NCBI GenBank assembly: GCA_033807775.1
Contig: CM066314.1
Coordinates: forward strand, 96,140,929-96,204,928
Origin: Saussurea involucrata
Taxonomy: Eukaryota; Streptophyta; Magnoliopsida; Asterales; Asteraceae
Length of the DNA: 64,000 bases
Direction of reading: 5' to 3'
Of this stretch, positions 10,158 through 22,090 are shown piece by piece; within the stretch, counting starts at the first letter, position 1, and every line of letters starts with the position of its first letter. The position numbers and the translations under genes are program-made. The notes below the pieces were generated by a model. The model was not told the DNA's origin, did no database searches, and saw nothing but the letters and a program-made list of their open reading frames with translations.

Positions 10158-11735
10158 TGTTACGTGCGAAATATGTGTTTTAATCGCAGTGGGTTGCAAA
10201 CTGTCCACAGTGGGAAGTGCAAGTGTACACTGTCCACTATGATCGTCACAGCAAGTAATAGTTGGTAAAATACCAGAATCGAATCCACAGAGACTGGACA
10301 ATCAAGACAATACGGTTCTCATGAGCTCCTTTTACAAGTTTCAACTAGAGAGGAAAATAATACTTTGGTTTGGTTTGGTAAAATAGCTTCTTGCAACGAT
10401 TTACTAAATGTTAAAAAGGAGGAATGTAGGTTGGATTTTCCCTAAATTTTATCTCAAATACTCGGTCCTTAGAGTGATCCTCGTATTTGTGGTGGATATT
10501 TTCGCTAGAAAAGCCCGGTTACAAAATACTCACACCGTTAGATAAAAATCCCATACTCTTAGTACTTGTTGTTTTGTCAATGGTAATCTCTAAGTGGACC
10601 TTTTCAGGCCTTGAAGGAATGTGTAGAGACAAATACTCTAAGTGTTTTTAATACACAAATTAGCTTGCCTACTACTCTAGTGGGCAGAGATTAGCTCACT
10701 GTGCCGACCTCACTTTCGTAAGTGTCATAAGAATTCTTTCGAATCCCCTAGCATCATTCAAGCTCGTGTCACTGCGTTCTACTCATTTCTAAGTTAAGAA
10801 CTAGACTTTAGATCCTTGCAAGTGATCGGCTTGTTCGCATCCTTGGGTAAATATCGAGAATGAAAGACCAAAACAACAAATATTCTAAGTATAAAGATTA
10901 CTCAAGCATTTTTGATAAAATCCAGGTACTTCTCCTTCCTACATCCCAAAGGATGTTTAGCCTAACATTTCTGAAGTAAAGAAAGCAAGAGATGAAGATT
11001 TGCACATAATAAAACTAAAAGTGATTTAAATTAACTGCCCACAGTGGGGAACGAGAAGTCGTCCCTGCACTGTGTATTTCGAACTACAACAGAAAATAAA
11101 TTACTGAAATTAAATGCTATGTTACTGCAGTAAATGAAAGCTTACAACTTAAAGAAAATGCTAGAAATTTTGCAAGATAGATGGTTGGAATAAATGAGAC
11201 CCAACACCCCTTTTTATACTAAGAAGGAGGTGTTGGTCTTTACACAAAAAGGGTTTTCCAAGGTGCAAGGACTGCAGGGAGATGCAGAAATCAGCTCAAA
11301 GAATAATACTTCAATCCTCCATGTATAGCCCTTTTTACCCAATGGTCCATTAGAAGTCAACTTTTGCAAGTACAAAGGTACAATCATGATGTGAAGCCTT
11401 GAGGAACACTTGTAACAGCCAAATCTCAGCTTCTCTGTCATTGAACCTTCCTCCTCCAGAAAATTAGATCCCAACTAAAAGTTTCTTTTTGATTTCTTTT
11501 TTATCAGCTCGAAGAGTGGGGAACCGGAGTGGGCACTGTATACGTCACTGCGGATGAAAAAACGAGAAAACACCCAAAACTTCCCCAAATAATTTATTAA
11601 AGACCATGGTTCACTCCTTTTGCTCGTTTTCGTAAATCATACCAAGAATGGGGGTTTTTAGAAGTGAAATGGCTAAAATTGACAAAATAAAGTGGAAAAT
11701 AAATGGAAATAATAACCCTAAAAATAGAGTTATCA
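10158..11735 (-). repeat. 3' LTR of element E (1578 bp)
   Basis: It starts TGTTACGTGCG and ends GAGTTATCA on the plus strand. TATA box on the minus strand at 11211-11218. CCACAGTGGG words lie at 10205 and 11038, with degenerate ones near 10229, 10685 and 11515. The purine-rich minus-strand stretch AAGTTTGAGGTTG abuts its inner edge at 11736-11748 and is the probable polypurine tract. Confidence 0.95.
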
Positions 11736-12574
11736 CAACCTCAAACTTAAATCATTACTTGTCCCCAAGTAATAAAAAGAAAGAAATAAAATGAAACACA
11801 ATGCATAAAAGATCTTTGAGGGACTTACATATTTCTTGACTTGAATGGGCGTTGATCTCCTTCCTTCGATACTTCCTTCGGTTCCAAACTTGAAAATTTC
11901 ACTTTTGTGTTTGACGAAACCTTTCCCTTGTTTACCTTTTGATCAATAGGGCTTTCTTGGGTTTTGAAGGGTTTATGGCTTTGAATCTTTTCCCAAGGGT
12001 TTTGGCAAAAATTTCCAAACATGGACCGAAGATCTCGCTTTGAGATTTTTATTTCAAGAAGTGGGTGTTTAGTATTTTGCTATGATAAGGAGGGGGGTAC
12101 GGCTTACCCACCTCAAACTTGGACTTCACAGTGTCCCCACTGTGAGGAAACTGGAAGTCACTCTGGAACTCCCCACCTCAAACTTAAGATCCCACAGTGT
12201 CCTCACTGTGACATAGAAATAACGAACAAAGGTGGTGGTTTGGGGTACAAAAAGGGTCGTGTTTAGATGCGAAAAATGGCCTAAATCATTTCACGGGACA
12301 AGTTGAGATTTGTACTTACAAAAGTGACCTTTTAAGTCGGAAGCCGAAAGTTGTACCTTGAAATGGAAACGAGGTCAAACAAGCATTCAAACAATCAATA
12401 CGTTAGTACCCAAAAGTACCTACCTACCGGTAGGATTTTCATGCATCGATATTTAAAAAGTTAAAACAGCAAATAGTGTCAATGCCTAGCCATAGGCACA
12501 AAAAGATCAACCAAACAAAATAAAATTGTTTTTCGTGAGCAAAAGAGCGAAACCATTGTTTTAAAACAAACCAT
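11736..12574 (-). other. 3' UTR of element E
   Basis: Non-coding stretch between the extra ORF and the polypurine tract. It contains a cluster of CCACTGTG-like words (12127-12200) and no supported gene. The corresponding region of E2 is 30110-31162. Confidence 0.8.
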
Positions 12575-14500
12575 TCACGGGGTTTGGGTGGCTTGCGGTG
12601 ACAGATCCGCATCATCATCATCGAACTCATCATCACTGTCATTAGCCGGGCAGATATCCTTCGGAAATTTTGGTAGCTGAGCAGCTAGCATTGGGTTGGC
12701 CTCTTACATCAGGCCCGTCACCTCATCCCGTTCTCTTGTATACATCCAAAATTTCTGCGTGGCCCGGTTCTGATATCGCTGCTCACTTTCTAGCAACTCG
12801 ATCCTGTATGTGAGCTTCTTCAAAGCTGCCAAAATCTCTCCCATTTGGTTGCTGGACGAACCTGCCTCAGTCTGACGCCTCGATGTATCCGCAGTCCGCA
12901 CATCATGCTCCTCAGCGATGATCATAGTGGGCCGGACAGTCCCCACTGTGGGAATCTCTTCTTCATGTTCATGTGGAGGAGTGTTGATATTCCTTCCCAT
13001 CTTGCGAATGGTCTGCACACTAATGTTGCTTGTTGAGTCGAACCACTGATCCTCCACAGCGGAGGGTACACCTGCGTCTATCATTAGTAACGTGATAAGG
13101 CAAGGGAGGGGCAACACAACCTTCTTTCGGGTCTTAACTTGATCGATGGCAGCGTGTATGACTATCCCAACATTTATCTTCATTCCTGTGAGCAGACAGT
13201 ACAAGAGGGTACATTTGTGCATGGACAAGGTGGTATCGTGTGATGTTGGAGATAAAGAGGCCCGAAGAAATTGAAACCAAACAGCGGCCTCGGTGACGAG
13301 GGAGCTAGCGTTTAGACAACGTCTTCGACCATCCTTGTTCCATGGCTTTCCTTCGACAGCTATTTCTTTCAAAATACGGTCCTCATCCTCGGGGGTCATT
13401 TTCTTCAAAAACTTTGTAAACTCACACTCATTTGGGCCACGCCTTCCTAACACTCGGTTGATTGCTCCTGGATTATAACATACTTTCCTTCCTCTAACTA
13501 CCACAATGGGGTCCTTTGATTGAGAGGCTTCGGCATAAAATTCTCGGACCAACGAGGCATTAGCGCGTCGATTGGCCTCGGCCAAAATCGACCAGTCTTG
13601 CGCGATGATCCTATCTTTTACAAATGAGTTTGCTTCAACAAACTCGGGGTCAAAACCCCTTTCCAACCTTAGCTTCTGGGCTGCGATGCACTCGTAGTGG
13701 GCAGCCACCTATGAAGAGGTGAACTGCCTAGGCACACCACTGGGTGCATGAGCAGTGCCCACTGTTGAGTGATGTGGGTGTAGGGTTTGAACTTGGTCAT
13801 CCCCAATGTCAACTTCAACAGAAGAAGCACTTAAAGCAGGTTCGAATGTAGTACCTTTCTTTGATGATCTTTTTGCTGATTTCCTCGGTGTCGTGGTCAC
13901 CGTAGACCTGGTGACCACTCCCCTCTTCTTTAATGCTCGTAGAACAGGACTCTCCCCACTGTGGGCAGTCTTCCCCACTCTGCTCTGCTCAATACTATCC
14001 CCAAGCTTTCTGTATTCCTCTTCATAATCAGAATTTACTTTCCTCAGCAGTTCTTGTTCCTCAGTAAAAATCTCTCCCTCCGCCTTTTTCCTTTCTTCCT
14101 CTAAGATCTTTTCTTGTTCAGCCTTCAATCTTGCTTCTTCTTTTCTGCGCTTTTCTTCTTCTTCTCGTCGTCTCCTCTCAACCTCTTCCTTTCGCTTTCG
14201 AATGACCGACATTCGCCTCTCAAACTCCTCTGCCAATCGCTTCTCTTCTTCTTCGGCCAGCAATGCCTCGGTTTTGAAGTGGGTGACACTAGTGTCGGAG
14301 ATTTGAGAAGAATCCGCATCAGGTACGCCGGATGTTATGGGGTTATCGTCGGAAAATATGGGGTTGTCACTGGAAATAGGTGGTGGTTCATTTAGTTCGC
14401 CGGTGACAGTTTCCGGCGGGTTTTCTTCTACGAGACGACGGCGTACGGCTGCTCGTGTGGGTGCATCGTGCCGGATGTTCAATCTTTTGCTTCTCGCCAT
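12575..14500 (-). pseudogene. Extra ORF of element E (Transposase_32-like)
   Basis: About 640 codons downstream of pol. I take ATG 14500 as the start (MARSKRLNIR), because the E2 homologue starts MARSKRPITF there; an upstream in-frame ATG (14512) is also possible. Regions in order: basic N-terminus; a long charged helix rich in Glu/Arg/Lys (about residues 80-160); a Ser/Thr linker; a globular domain (RGFDPEFVEA, RRANASLVREFY, YNPGAINRVLGR, TEAAVWFQFLRASLSP, LLYCLLTGMKIN) that resembles the putative plant transposon domain (Transposase_32); a short C-terminal helix; an acidic tail. TAG at 13709-13711 and TAA at 12704-12706 interrupt it. E2 keeps sense codons at both places. Function unknown; no membrane or signal segment argues against a true envelope. 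Confidence 0.85.
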
Positions 14501-14972
14501 TTTTTTTTTCAAGGGTTTTAGGAAGGGTTTTAGGTTTGTGGGTTTTCTTTGAGAGAGAAATGGAGAAGATGAAGAAACTTGGTGTGTTTAGGGAAGTTAA
14601 AGTAAAAATCTGATTTGAGGGTGATGGTTTTTGAGTTGATTGGGGACGGTTAGTAGAGAGAGAAAAAGATAATGATGGTTTATCTTGGGAATAGGTGGGC
14701 TTTTGACAAGTGGCAGGAAAAGTTGATGTTTGTAAGAAAAAGCATGATGTGCGTCAGCCGTGGGTCCCTCCCAAACCGTCTTTTCCTATGCCAGACCGAG
14801 AGTGAGGAGCGCAGTGACCAATCCTTGCCCACTGCGAACCTCTTTGTTCCAAAAAGTGCTAAAATGCTCCTACACACATCGAAATAAACTACCATGCAGA
14901 ATTAAAAATACTAAAGATAAAAAAAAGACAACAATACTGAAATAAATTATTTACAAACAGTGGTGAATTTCT
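14501..14972 (-). promoter_or_regulatory. Spacer between pol and extra ORF of element E, possible internal promoter
   Basis: Non-coding 472 bp. Read on the minus strand it ends in a C/T-rich leader (AAACCCACAAACC type) directly before the extra-ORF ATG, and has CT runs such as CTTTTTCTCTCTCTACTAACC. The same kind of leader precedes the ORF in E2 and in the 60397-60681 fragment. I see no clear TATA box here. Promoter activity is inference. Confidence 0.4.
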
Positions 14973-17900
14973 CTAACCATAGCGAGGTGGAGAGTGGGCA
15001 GGGATGTGGGCACTTTCATGCAAAAAATGCTTTACCCTTTGCCCATTGACTTTAAAGGTTTGACCCGATTGTGGGGATTTCAACTCCACTGTTCCGAAAG
15101 GACTCACCTTGACAATGGTGTATGGTCCCGTCCATCTTGATTTAAGTTTACCTGGAAAGAGTTTGAGACGGGAATTGAACAATAGTACCTGTTGTCCTTC
15201 CATGAACTCCCTATGGTTGATTCGACGATCGTGCCACATCTTGGTCTTTTCCTTGTACAACTTTGCATTCTCATAGGAGTGATATCGCAACTCCTCTAGC
15301 TCATGTATTTGCAGACTCCTTTTGATTCCCGTGGCATCCTCACTCATGTTAAGCTCTTTAAGGGCCCAGAACGCCTTGTGCTCTAATTCAATCGGTAAAT
15401 GGCAAGCTTTGCCAAAAACTAATTTGAATGGAGACATTCCCAGAGGAGTTTTATAGGCTGTTCGATAGGCCCAAAGAGCATCATCGAGTTTGATTGACCA
15501 ATCTTTACGGTGTGGCTTAACAACTTTTTCCAAAATTCCCTTGATCTCATGATTTGAAAGCTCGGCCAACCCATTGGTTTGTGGGTGGTATGCGGTGGCC
15601 ACTCTATGATGAATATCATATTTAGCAAGAACCGAGGCCATGACTTTGTTTACAAAATGGGTGCCTTCGTCACTAATTAATGCTCGTGGTGTTCCGAAGC
15701 GAGTGAATATATTTTTGTGTAAGAACTTCACCACAGTGTTAGCATCATTGGAGTGACAAGCAATGGCTTCTACCCATTTTGAAACATAATCTACCGCAAC
15801 CAAGATGTAAAAGTTATTGTTGGAATTTGGAAAAGGTCCCATAAAATCTATCCCCCATACATCAAAAAGTTCGACCTCTAGAATGTTGTTAAGAGGCATT
15901 TCATTTCTTTGCGATATATTCCCCGTACGTTGACATTGCTCACAATTTTTCACGAATTCAAATGAGTCTTTAAAAACAGTGGGCCAAAAGAATCCACTTT
16001 GCAAAATTTTTGTTGCGGTACGGTTTCCACCGAAGTGGCCACCGTAGTGGGATGTGTGACAACCATGGAGTATTTGATGTTGTTCACTCCCATGGACACA
16101 ACGCCTCAATATTTGGTCCGCCCCTATCTTGTACAAGAAGGGATCGTCCCAAACGTATTGTCGTGTGTCGTGTAAAAATTTCTTGAATGGTTGTCCACTC
16201 ATCCCGTGGGGCTTAAGTCCACTTGCTAAAAAGTTTGCAATATCAGCATACCAAGGAGTTTCATTATGATGTTGCGCAGATAATAATTGTTCATCGGGAA
16301 AAGTTTCTTTTACCGGAGTGGGGTCAGGAGTGGGGTCAACAGTGCCCACTGTCTTCTCGAGCCTGGACAGGTGATCGGCAACCTGATTGCTCGTTCCTTT
16401 TCTGTCGACGATCTGGAGGTCAAATTCCTGCAGCAACAGCACCCATCTGATCAACCTCGGTTTAGAGTCAGCCTTGTTGATCAAATATTTGATGGCTGCG
16501 TGATCGGTGTGTACTATGACCTTTGCTCCAATTAAGTAAGACCTGAAACGATCAAAAGCAAAAACTACTGCAAGTAGTTCTTTTCGGTTACAGTGTAGTT
16601 GATTTGAGCCTCGATCAAAGTCTTGCTTGCATAGTATATTGGATGAAAAATCTTATCTTTTCGTTGGCCTAGTACTGCACCTATAGCCCAATCGCTGGCG
16701 TCACACATGACTTCAAATGGGAGTGACCAGTCAGGAGTGGTCACTATGGGTGCAGTAACTAAGGCATTTTTGATTATTTCAAATGCGTTTCTACATTCTT
16801 TGGTAAAAACAAATTCTCTTTCATGTTGCAGCAGGTTACATAGGGGTTTAGTTATTTTGGAAAAATCTTTTATGAACCTCCTATAGAAACATGCGTGACC
16901 TAAAAAACTGCGAATGCCTTTTACCGTTGTGGGCTCGGGAAGTTGGGAGATTACTTCTAGTTTTGCTTTATCAACTTCCAAACCCTTTTTCGACACAAGA
17001 TGACCCAAAACAATGCCCTCTTCGACCATGAAATGACATTTTTCCCAATTTAGAATAAGGTCGTGGGTTTCACATCTCACCAAACTTTTTTCTAGATTCC
17101 TCAAACAGTTATCAAATGATGTGCCGATCACAGAAAAATCGTCCATAAAAACTTCTATGGTATCTTCTATCATATTAGTAAAAATGGCCATCATACAGCG
17201 TTGAAAAGTAGCGGGAGCATTACATAAACCAAAAGGCATTCTCCGGAATGCAAAAGTACCATATGGAGAAGTAAAGGTGGTCTTTTCTTAGTCCTCGGGT
17301 GCGATGTGGATTTGGTTATATCCGGAGTATCCATCTAGAAAACAATAAAATTCCTTTCCCGCTAATCTATCAAGCATTTGATCAATAAAAGGTAACGGGA
17401 AATGGTCTTTCTTTGTTGCTAGATTCAGTTGCCTATAGTCCATGCATATTCTCCATCCCGTAACAGTCCTAGTTGGAATGAGTTCGTTCTTTTCATTTCT
17501 GACCACTGTTGTTCCTCCCTTTTTAGGGACACATTGAACGGGGCTCACCCAACTACTACTGGCAATGGGATAGATAATACCAGCATCTAACCATTTCAAG
17601 ACTTCTTTCTTAACTACCTCCTTCATGATGGGGTTCAACCTTCTTTGGGGTTGGACTTTCCCCGGGTGGTCACTCTCCAAGTTAATCTTATGTTGACATA
17701 AAGAGGGGCTAATCCCTCGATTGTCCGCTATGGTCCAACCAATTGCTCCCTTATGCTTTATCAACAAATCAATCAGAAGTTGTTCTTGTTTCTCACTAAG
17801 TTTGGAAGAGATAATGACGGGAAGTTTATTATCCTTAGCGAGATAAGCATACTTTAAATGGGAAGGCAATGGTTTAAGCTCTAACTCGGGAGGTTGTTCT

Positions 17901-18304
17901 ATTGAAGGGGATTGAACATCTCTATCTTTGAAGTCCAGAGGTTCAAAAGCTGCAACCATTTCGTTACACTCATCCTTAAAAGTGTCATTACTCTCTGATT
18001 CAGAGTGCTCACTGTCAATCCCCACTGTGGGAACTGTACTCCCCACTGTGGGCAAATTGCCAAAATTGTGGGTTTCATAAATCGAACATAAGGCAAAACA
18101 ATCTTCAGTGTCTATATATTTGAGAGACTTGAAAACATTAAAAGTTACCTCTTGGTCATTAACTCGCATCGTGAGTTCTCCTTTGTGCACATCGATCAAA
18201 GTACGTCCGGTTGCAAGAAACGGACGTCCTAAGATGATTGGGATTTCTTTATCGGCCTCATAATCTAAAACAAGAAAATCGGCGGGGAAGATAAATTTAT
18301 CCAC
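14973..18304 (-). pseudogene. pol: Athila-like pol: end of protease, RT, RNase H, integrase (element E)
   Basis: Polymerase and integrase region. In order: end of protease (IILGRPFLATG); reverse transcriptase with the catalytic FMDD at 17138-17149 and MPFGLCNAPATFQ; RNase H (VMCDASDWAIGAVLG); integrase zinc domain (HYGGHFGGNRTA, CEQCQRTG) and core (VAVDYVSKWVEA, ISDEGTHF, HPQTNGLAE); C-terminal tail (GPYTIVKVSPFGTVEL). Lesions: TAA at 17288-17290 (E2 has CAA), and a 1-bp deletion near 16580 in a T run (four T here, five in E2) shifting the frame before the rest of RNase H. Stop at 14973. Confidence 0.93.
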
Positions 18305-20410
18305 TTAGACAAAAACGTCTTCTATTTTTCCCTTGGGATAGGCAATGGATCGGTCGGCTAGTTGTAATGTCACGGTTGTGGGTCTAGCCTCTCTAATCCC
18401 TAACTTGTTAAACATGGACAAAGGCATCAAGTTGACACTAGCTCCTAAATCACAGAGTGCTTGGCCTACTTCTTGTCCTCCTATTGTGCACGGAATGGTG
18501 AAACTACCCGGGTCTTTCAACTTAGGTGGAATCTTGCTTGTAAGGAGGGCACTACATTCTTCGGTCAAAGCCACAGTTTCAAATTCACCCAACTTCCTCT
18601 TTTTGTTCAAAATATCTTTTAAGAATTTAACATAGCTTGGCATCTGCTCGAGAGCTTCTACCAAGGGTATGTTAATGTGAAGTTGCTTAAAAATGTCTAA
18701 GAATTTTTTAAACTGAACATCGACATTTTTAGGCTTCATTCTTTGAGGAAATGGAATGTTTCGTGGGTCAATCTGAGTTTGCTGTGGTATTGGCTTTGGA
18801 ACAGTAGTCTTTGGGACAGGTCCAAAAGTGGGAAGGTCAGGGATGTCGGTCCCCACTGTGGGGATCACAGTGACTTGAGGAGTGCCCACTGTGGTGCTCA
18901 TAGTGGGTTTTTGAGGCGAATCATCAGATTCAAAAATGATATTTTCCAGATCCTTTCCACTCCTTAAAGTTATGGACTTGACATGTTCTGGTCCTTTTCC
19001 TATCACTCTAGCTTGCTCGGTATCACTCGGTAACGTTCCTGGTGGTCTATTCTTAACTTCAACGGCTAGCTGTCCTACTTGTGTCTCTATATTCCTAATG
19101 GCTGCTTGGGTTTGATTCATAAAACCTTTGAGAATCGACTCGATCGATTGTTGAGCCTCAGCTGGTTGGTTGGATCGTGGTTGGTATGGTTGTGGGGACT
19201 GCCCACTGTGATGTGGGGATTGCCCACTGTGATGTTGCTGAAATCCCGGGGGATTGTATGGTCTTTGCTGGATGTGACTCGGTCCTTGGGGTTGGAGTCC
19301 TTGATTACCGGACCAAGAGAAATTCGGATGATTTCTCCAACCTGGATTATAAGTCTGCGAATAAGGGTTGTTCCTTTGGTTGGTCCCTATGACATTAACA
19401 GATTCGGGGTTTGCTGGACAATAGTCGAAAACATGCTCCTCTCCACAAAGGGAGCAGTTATCAGCGAGATGGGTTGCGGAATTGACTTGGCCTCGATTTT
19501 GATTTAAAACGATTTTTGTCAAGGCCACTAATTGTGCATTCATGGTTTTGAGTGCTTCGGAATCTATGGTGTTGGTCTTTGACATGGGTGCTCTCGGATT
19601 TGACCATTCGGTATTGTTGTTGGACACTTTTTCTAAGATTTGATATCCTTCGTTGTAAGTCATACTTGTAAATGTTCCACCGGCTGTTGCATCTAAGATG
19701 ATTTTGGCTGCATTGGAAAGACCATTGTAAAAGGTCTCCAATTGGATGCAATGTGGGATGCCATGATGTGGGCACTTTCGAAGTAAATCTTTAAATCGTT
19801 CCCATGCATCCGAAACAGCCTCATCTTCCTCTTGCCTAAATAAAATTATATCATTTCGAAATCTAACATTCCTTGTTGGAGGAAAGTATTTTTGCAAAAA
19901 TCTATCGGCAAGCTCTTGCCAAGTGGTTATCGAGTGAGGTGCATGTGCGTTCAGCCAAGATTTTGCTTTGTCCCTTAATGAAAAAGGGAAAAGCCTTAGT
20001 CTTAATGCCTCATCACTAACACCTTGCAATTGAAAGGAATCGGTCATTTCTAAAAAAGATTTTAAGTGCGAGTGCGGATCCTCAGATGGTGATCCTCCAA
20101 ATTGACCCATGGCTTGGATCATTTGAAACATCACCGGTTTGAGTTCAAAATGCGTTGCAACAATATTGGGTCTCAAAATTCCGGAGCTTAAATCACCAAC
20201 TCCGGAAGTAGCATAGCCCCGTATTTTTCGATCTTTGTTATCGGCAATCGTGATTGTGGTCTCCACTATAGGTGGCGGTACTGCAGCCATGTTCACAGTG
20301 GGGATCACAGGAGGTTGTCGATTTGTTTTCTTGCTTCTTCGTGTTTTTCGCAACGTTTTTTCTATTTCGACATCTATTGGAACCAAATGTTCGAGTTGTC
20401 GCCGTGGCAT
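18305..20410 (-). pseudogene. gag: Athila-like gag and protease N-terminal part (element E)
   Basis: 701 codons from ATG 20410 (MPRRQLEHLVPIDVEIEKT). Capsid region: DPHSHLKSFLEMTDSF, LRDKAKSWLNAHA, ADRFLQKYFPPTRN (retrotransposon gag type). A cysteine/histidine knuckle follows (CSLCGEEHVFDYC), then a Gln/Pro/His-rich linker and a conserved region (VDVQFKKFLDIFKQLHINIP). The aspartic protease motif appears as CDLGASVNLMP. A TAA at 18305-18307 separates it from the rest of protease, where E2 has CAA. The CCACTGTG words here encode PTVG-type linkers (about 18851, 18884, 19201, 19222). Apart from that stop the frame is intact. Confidence 0.93.
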
Positions 20411-20489
20411 ACAATACGAACAGCTTAGAAAAACTAGTTACTCGGGCTCGAACAAAAACTAATGTCTTGAGATTTAAAATCACGCCAGT

Positions 20490-20506
20490 CCCCGACAACG
20501 GCGCCA
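20490..20506 (-). other. Primer binding site of element E (tRNA-Asp)
   Basis: The plus strand CCCCGACAACGGCGCCA is the 3' end of plant tRNA-Asp(GTC) with one difference, so the minus strand is its complement. It lies six bases from the 5' LTR. A tRNA-Asp primer is usual for Athila. Confidence 0.85.
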
Positions 20507-20512
20507 AAAACT

Positions 20513-22090
20513 TGTTACGTGCGAAATATGTGTTTTAATCGCATTGGGTTGCAAACTGTCCACAGTGGGAAGTGCAAGTGTACACTGTCCACTATGATCG
20601 TCACAGCAAGTAATAGTTGGTAAAATACCAGAATCGAATCCACAGATACTGGACAATCAAGACAATACGGTTCTCATGAGCTCCTTTTACAAGTTTCAAC
20701 TAGAGAGGAAAATAATACTTTGGTTTGGTTTGGTAAAATAGCTTCTTGCAACGATTTACTAAATGTTAAAAAGGAGGAATGTAGGTTGGATTTTCCCTAA
20801 ATTTTATCTCAAATACTCGGTCCTTAGAGTGATCCTCGTATTTGTGGTGGATATTTTCGCTAGAAAAGCCCGGTTACAAAATACTCACACCGTTAGATAA
20901 AAATCCCATACTCTTAGTACTTGTTGTTTTGTCAATGGTAATCTCTAAGTGGACCTTTTCAGGCCTCGAAGGAATGTGTAGAGACAAATACTCTAAGTGT
21001 TTTTAATACACAAATTAGCTTGCCTACTACTCCAGTGGGCAGAGATTAGCTCACTGTGCCGACCTCACTTTCGTAAGTGTCATAAGAATTCTTTCGAATC
21101 CCCTAGCATCATTCAAGCTCGTGTCACTGCGTTCTACTCATTTCTAAATTAAGAACTAGACTTTAGATCCTTGCAAGTGATCGGCTTGTTCGCATCCTTG
21201 GGTAAATATCGAGAATGAAAGACCAAAACAACAAATATTCTAAGTATAAAGATTACTCAAGCATTTTTGATAAAATCCAGGTACTTCTCCTTCCTACATC
21301 CCAAAGGATGTTTAGCCTAACATTTCTGAAGTAAAGAAAGCAAGAGATGAAGATTTGCACATAATAAAACTAAAAGTGATTTAAATTAACTGCCCACAGT
21401 GGGGAACGAGAAGTCGTCCCTGCACTGTGTATTTCGAACTACAACAGAAAATAAATTACTGAAATTAAATGCTAAGTTACTGCAGTAAATGAAATCTTAC
21501 AACTTAAAGAAAATGCTAGAAATTTTGCAAGATAGATGGTTGGAATAAATGAGACCCAACACCCCTTTTTATACTAAGAAGGAGGTGTTGGTCTTTACAC
21601 AAAAAGGGTTTTCCAAGGTGCAAGGACTGCAGGGAGATGCAGAAATCAGCTCAAAGAATAATACTTCAATCCTCCATGTATAGCCCTTTTTACCCAATGG
21701 TCCATTAGAAGTCAACTTTTGCAAGTACAAAGGTACAATCATGATGTGAAGCCTTGAGGAACACTTGTAACAGCCAAATCTCAGCTTCTCTGTCATTGAA
21801 CCTTCCTCCTCCAGAAAATTAGATCCCAACTAAAAGTTTCTTTTTGATTTCTTTTTTATCAGCTCGAAGAGTGGGGAACCGGAGTGGGCACTGTATACGT
21901 CACTGCGGATGAAAAATCGAGAAAACACCCAAAACTTCCCCAAATAATTTATTAAAGACCATGGTTCACTCCTTTTGCTCGTTTTCGTAAATCATACCAA
22001 GAATGGGGGTTTTTAGAAGTGAAATGGCTAAAATTGACAAAATAAAGTGGAAAATAAATGGAAATAACAACCCTAAAAATAGAGTTATCA
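20513..22090 (-). repeat. 5' LTR of element E (1578 bp)
   Basis: Same ends and length as the LTR at 10158. TATAAAAA reads on the minus strand at 21566-21573. CCACAGTGGG words occur at about 20560 and 21393. It is followed by CCTAA (22091-22095), the target duplication. Confidence 0.95.
21566..21573 (-). promoter_or_regulatory. TATA box in 5' LTR of element E
   Basis: TATAAAAA on the minus strand, with CTTCTTAG before it and GGGGTGTTGG after it. It is the only good core promoter seen in this LTR. Confidence 0.65.

Larger units (their letters stand above)
10158..22090 (-). mobile_element. Element E: Athila-like Ty3/gypsy with extra ORF
   Basis: A complete 11.9-kb element on the minus strand: 5' LTR 20513-22090, tRNA-Asp primer site, gag-protease, pol, spacer, extra ORF, 3' UTR, 3' LTR 10158-11735. 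Target duplication CCTAA is at 10153-10157 and 22091-22095. Both LTRs are 1578 bp and differ at about nine positions by eye, the lowest divergence of the three gypsy elements with LTR pairs here. Coding regions carry four stops and a 1-bp deletion. The octamer CCACTGTG or its complement occurs 14 times. Confidence 0.96.

Noticed and set aside
11214..11474. 86-codon minus-strand ORF, present identically at 21569-21829
   Set aside because: It is duplicated only because it lies in both LTRs of E, and in the 5' LTR it is upstream of the TATA box, so it would not be in the main transcript.
16287..16535. Plus-strand ORFs opposite pol of E and E2
   Set aside because: Shadow frames of real minus-strand pol sequence.
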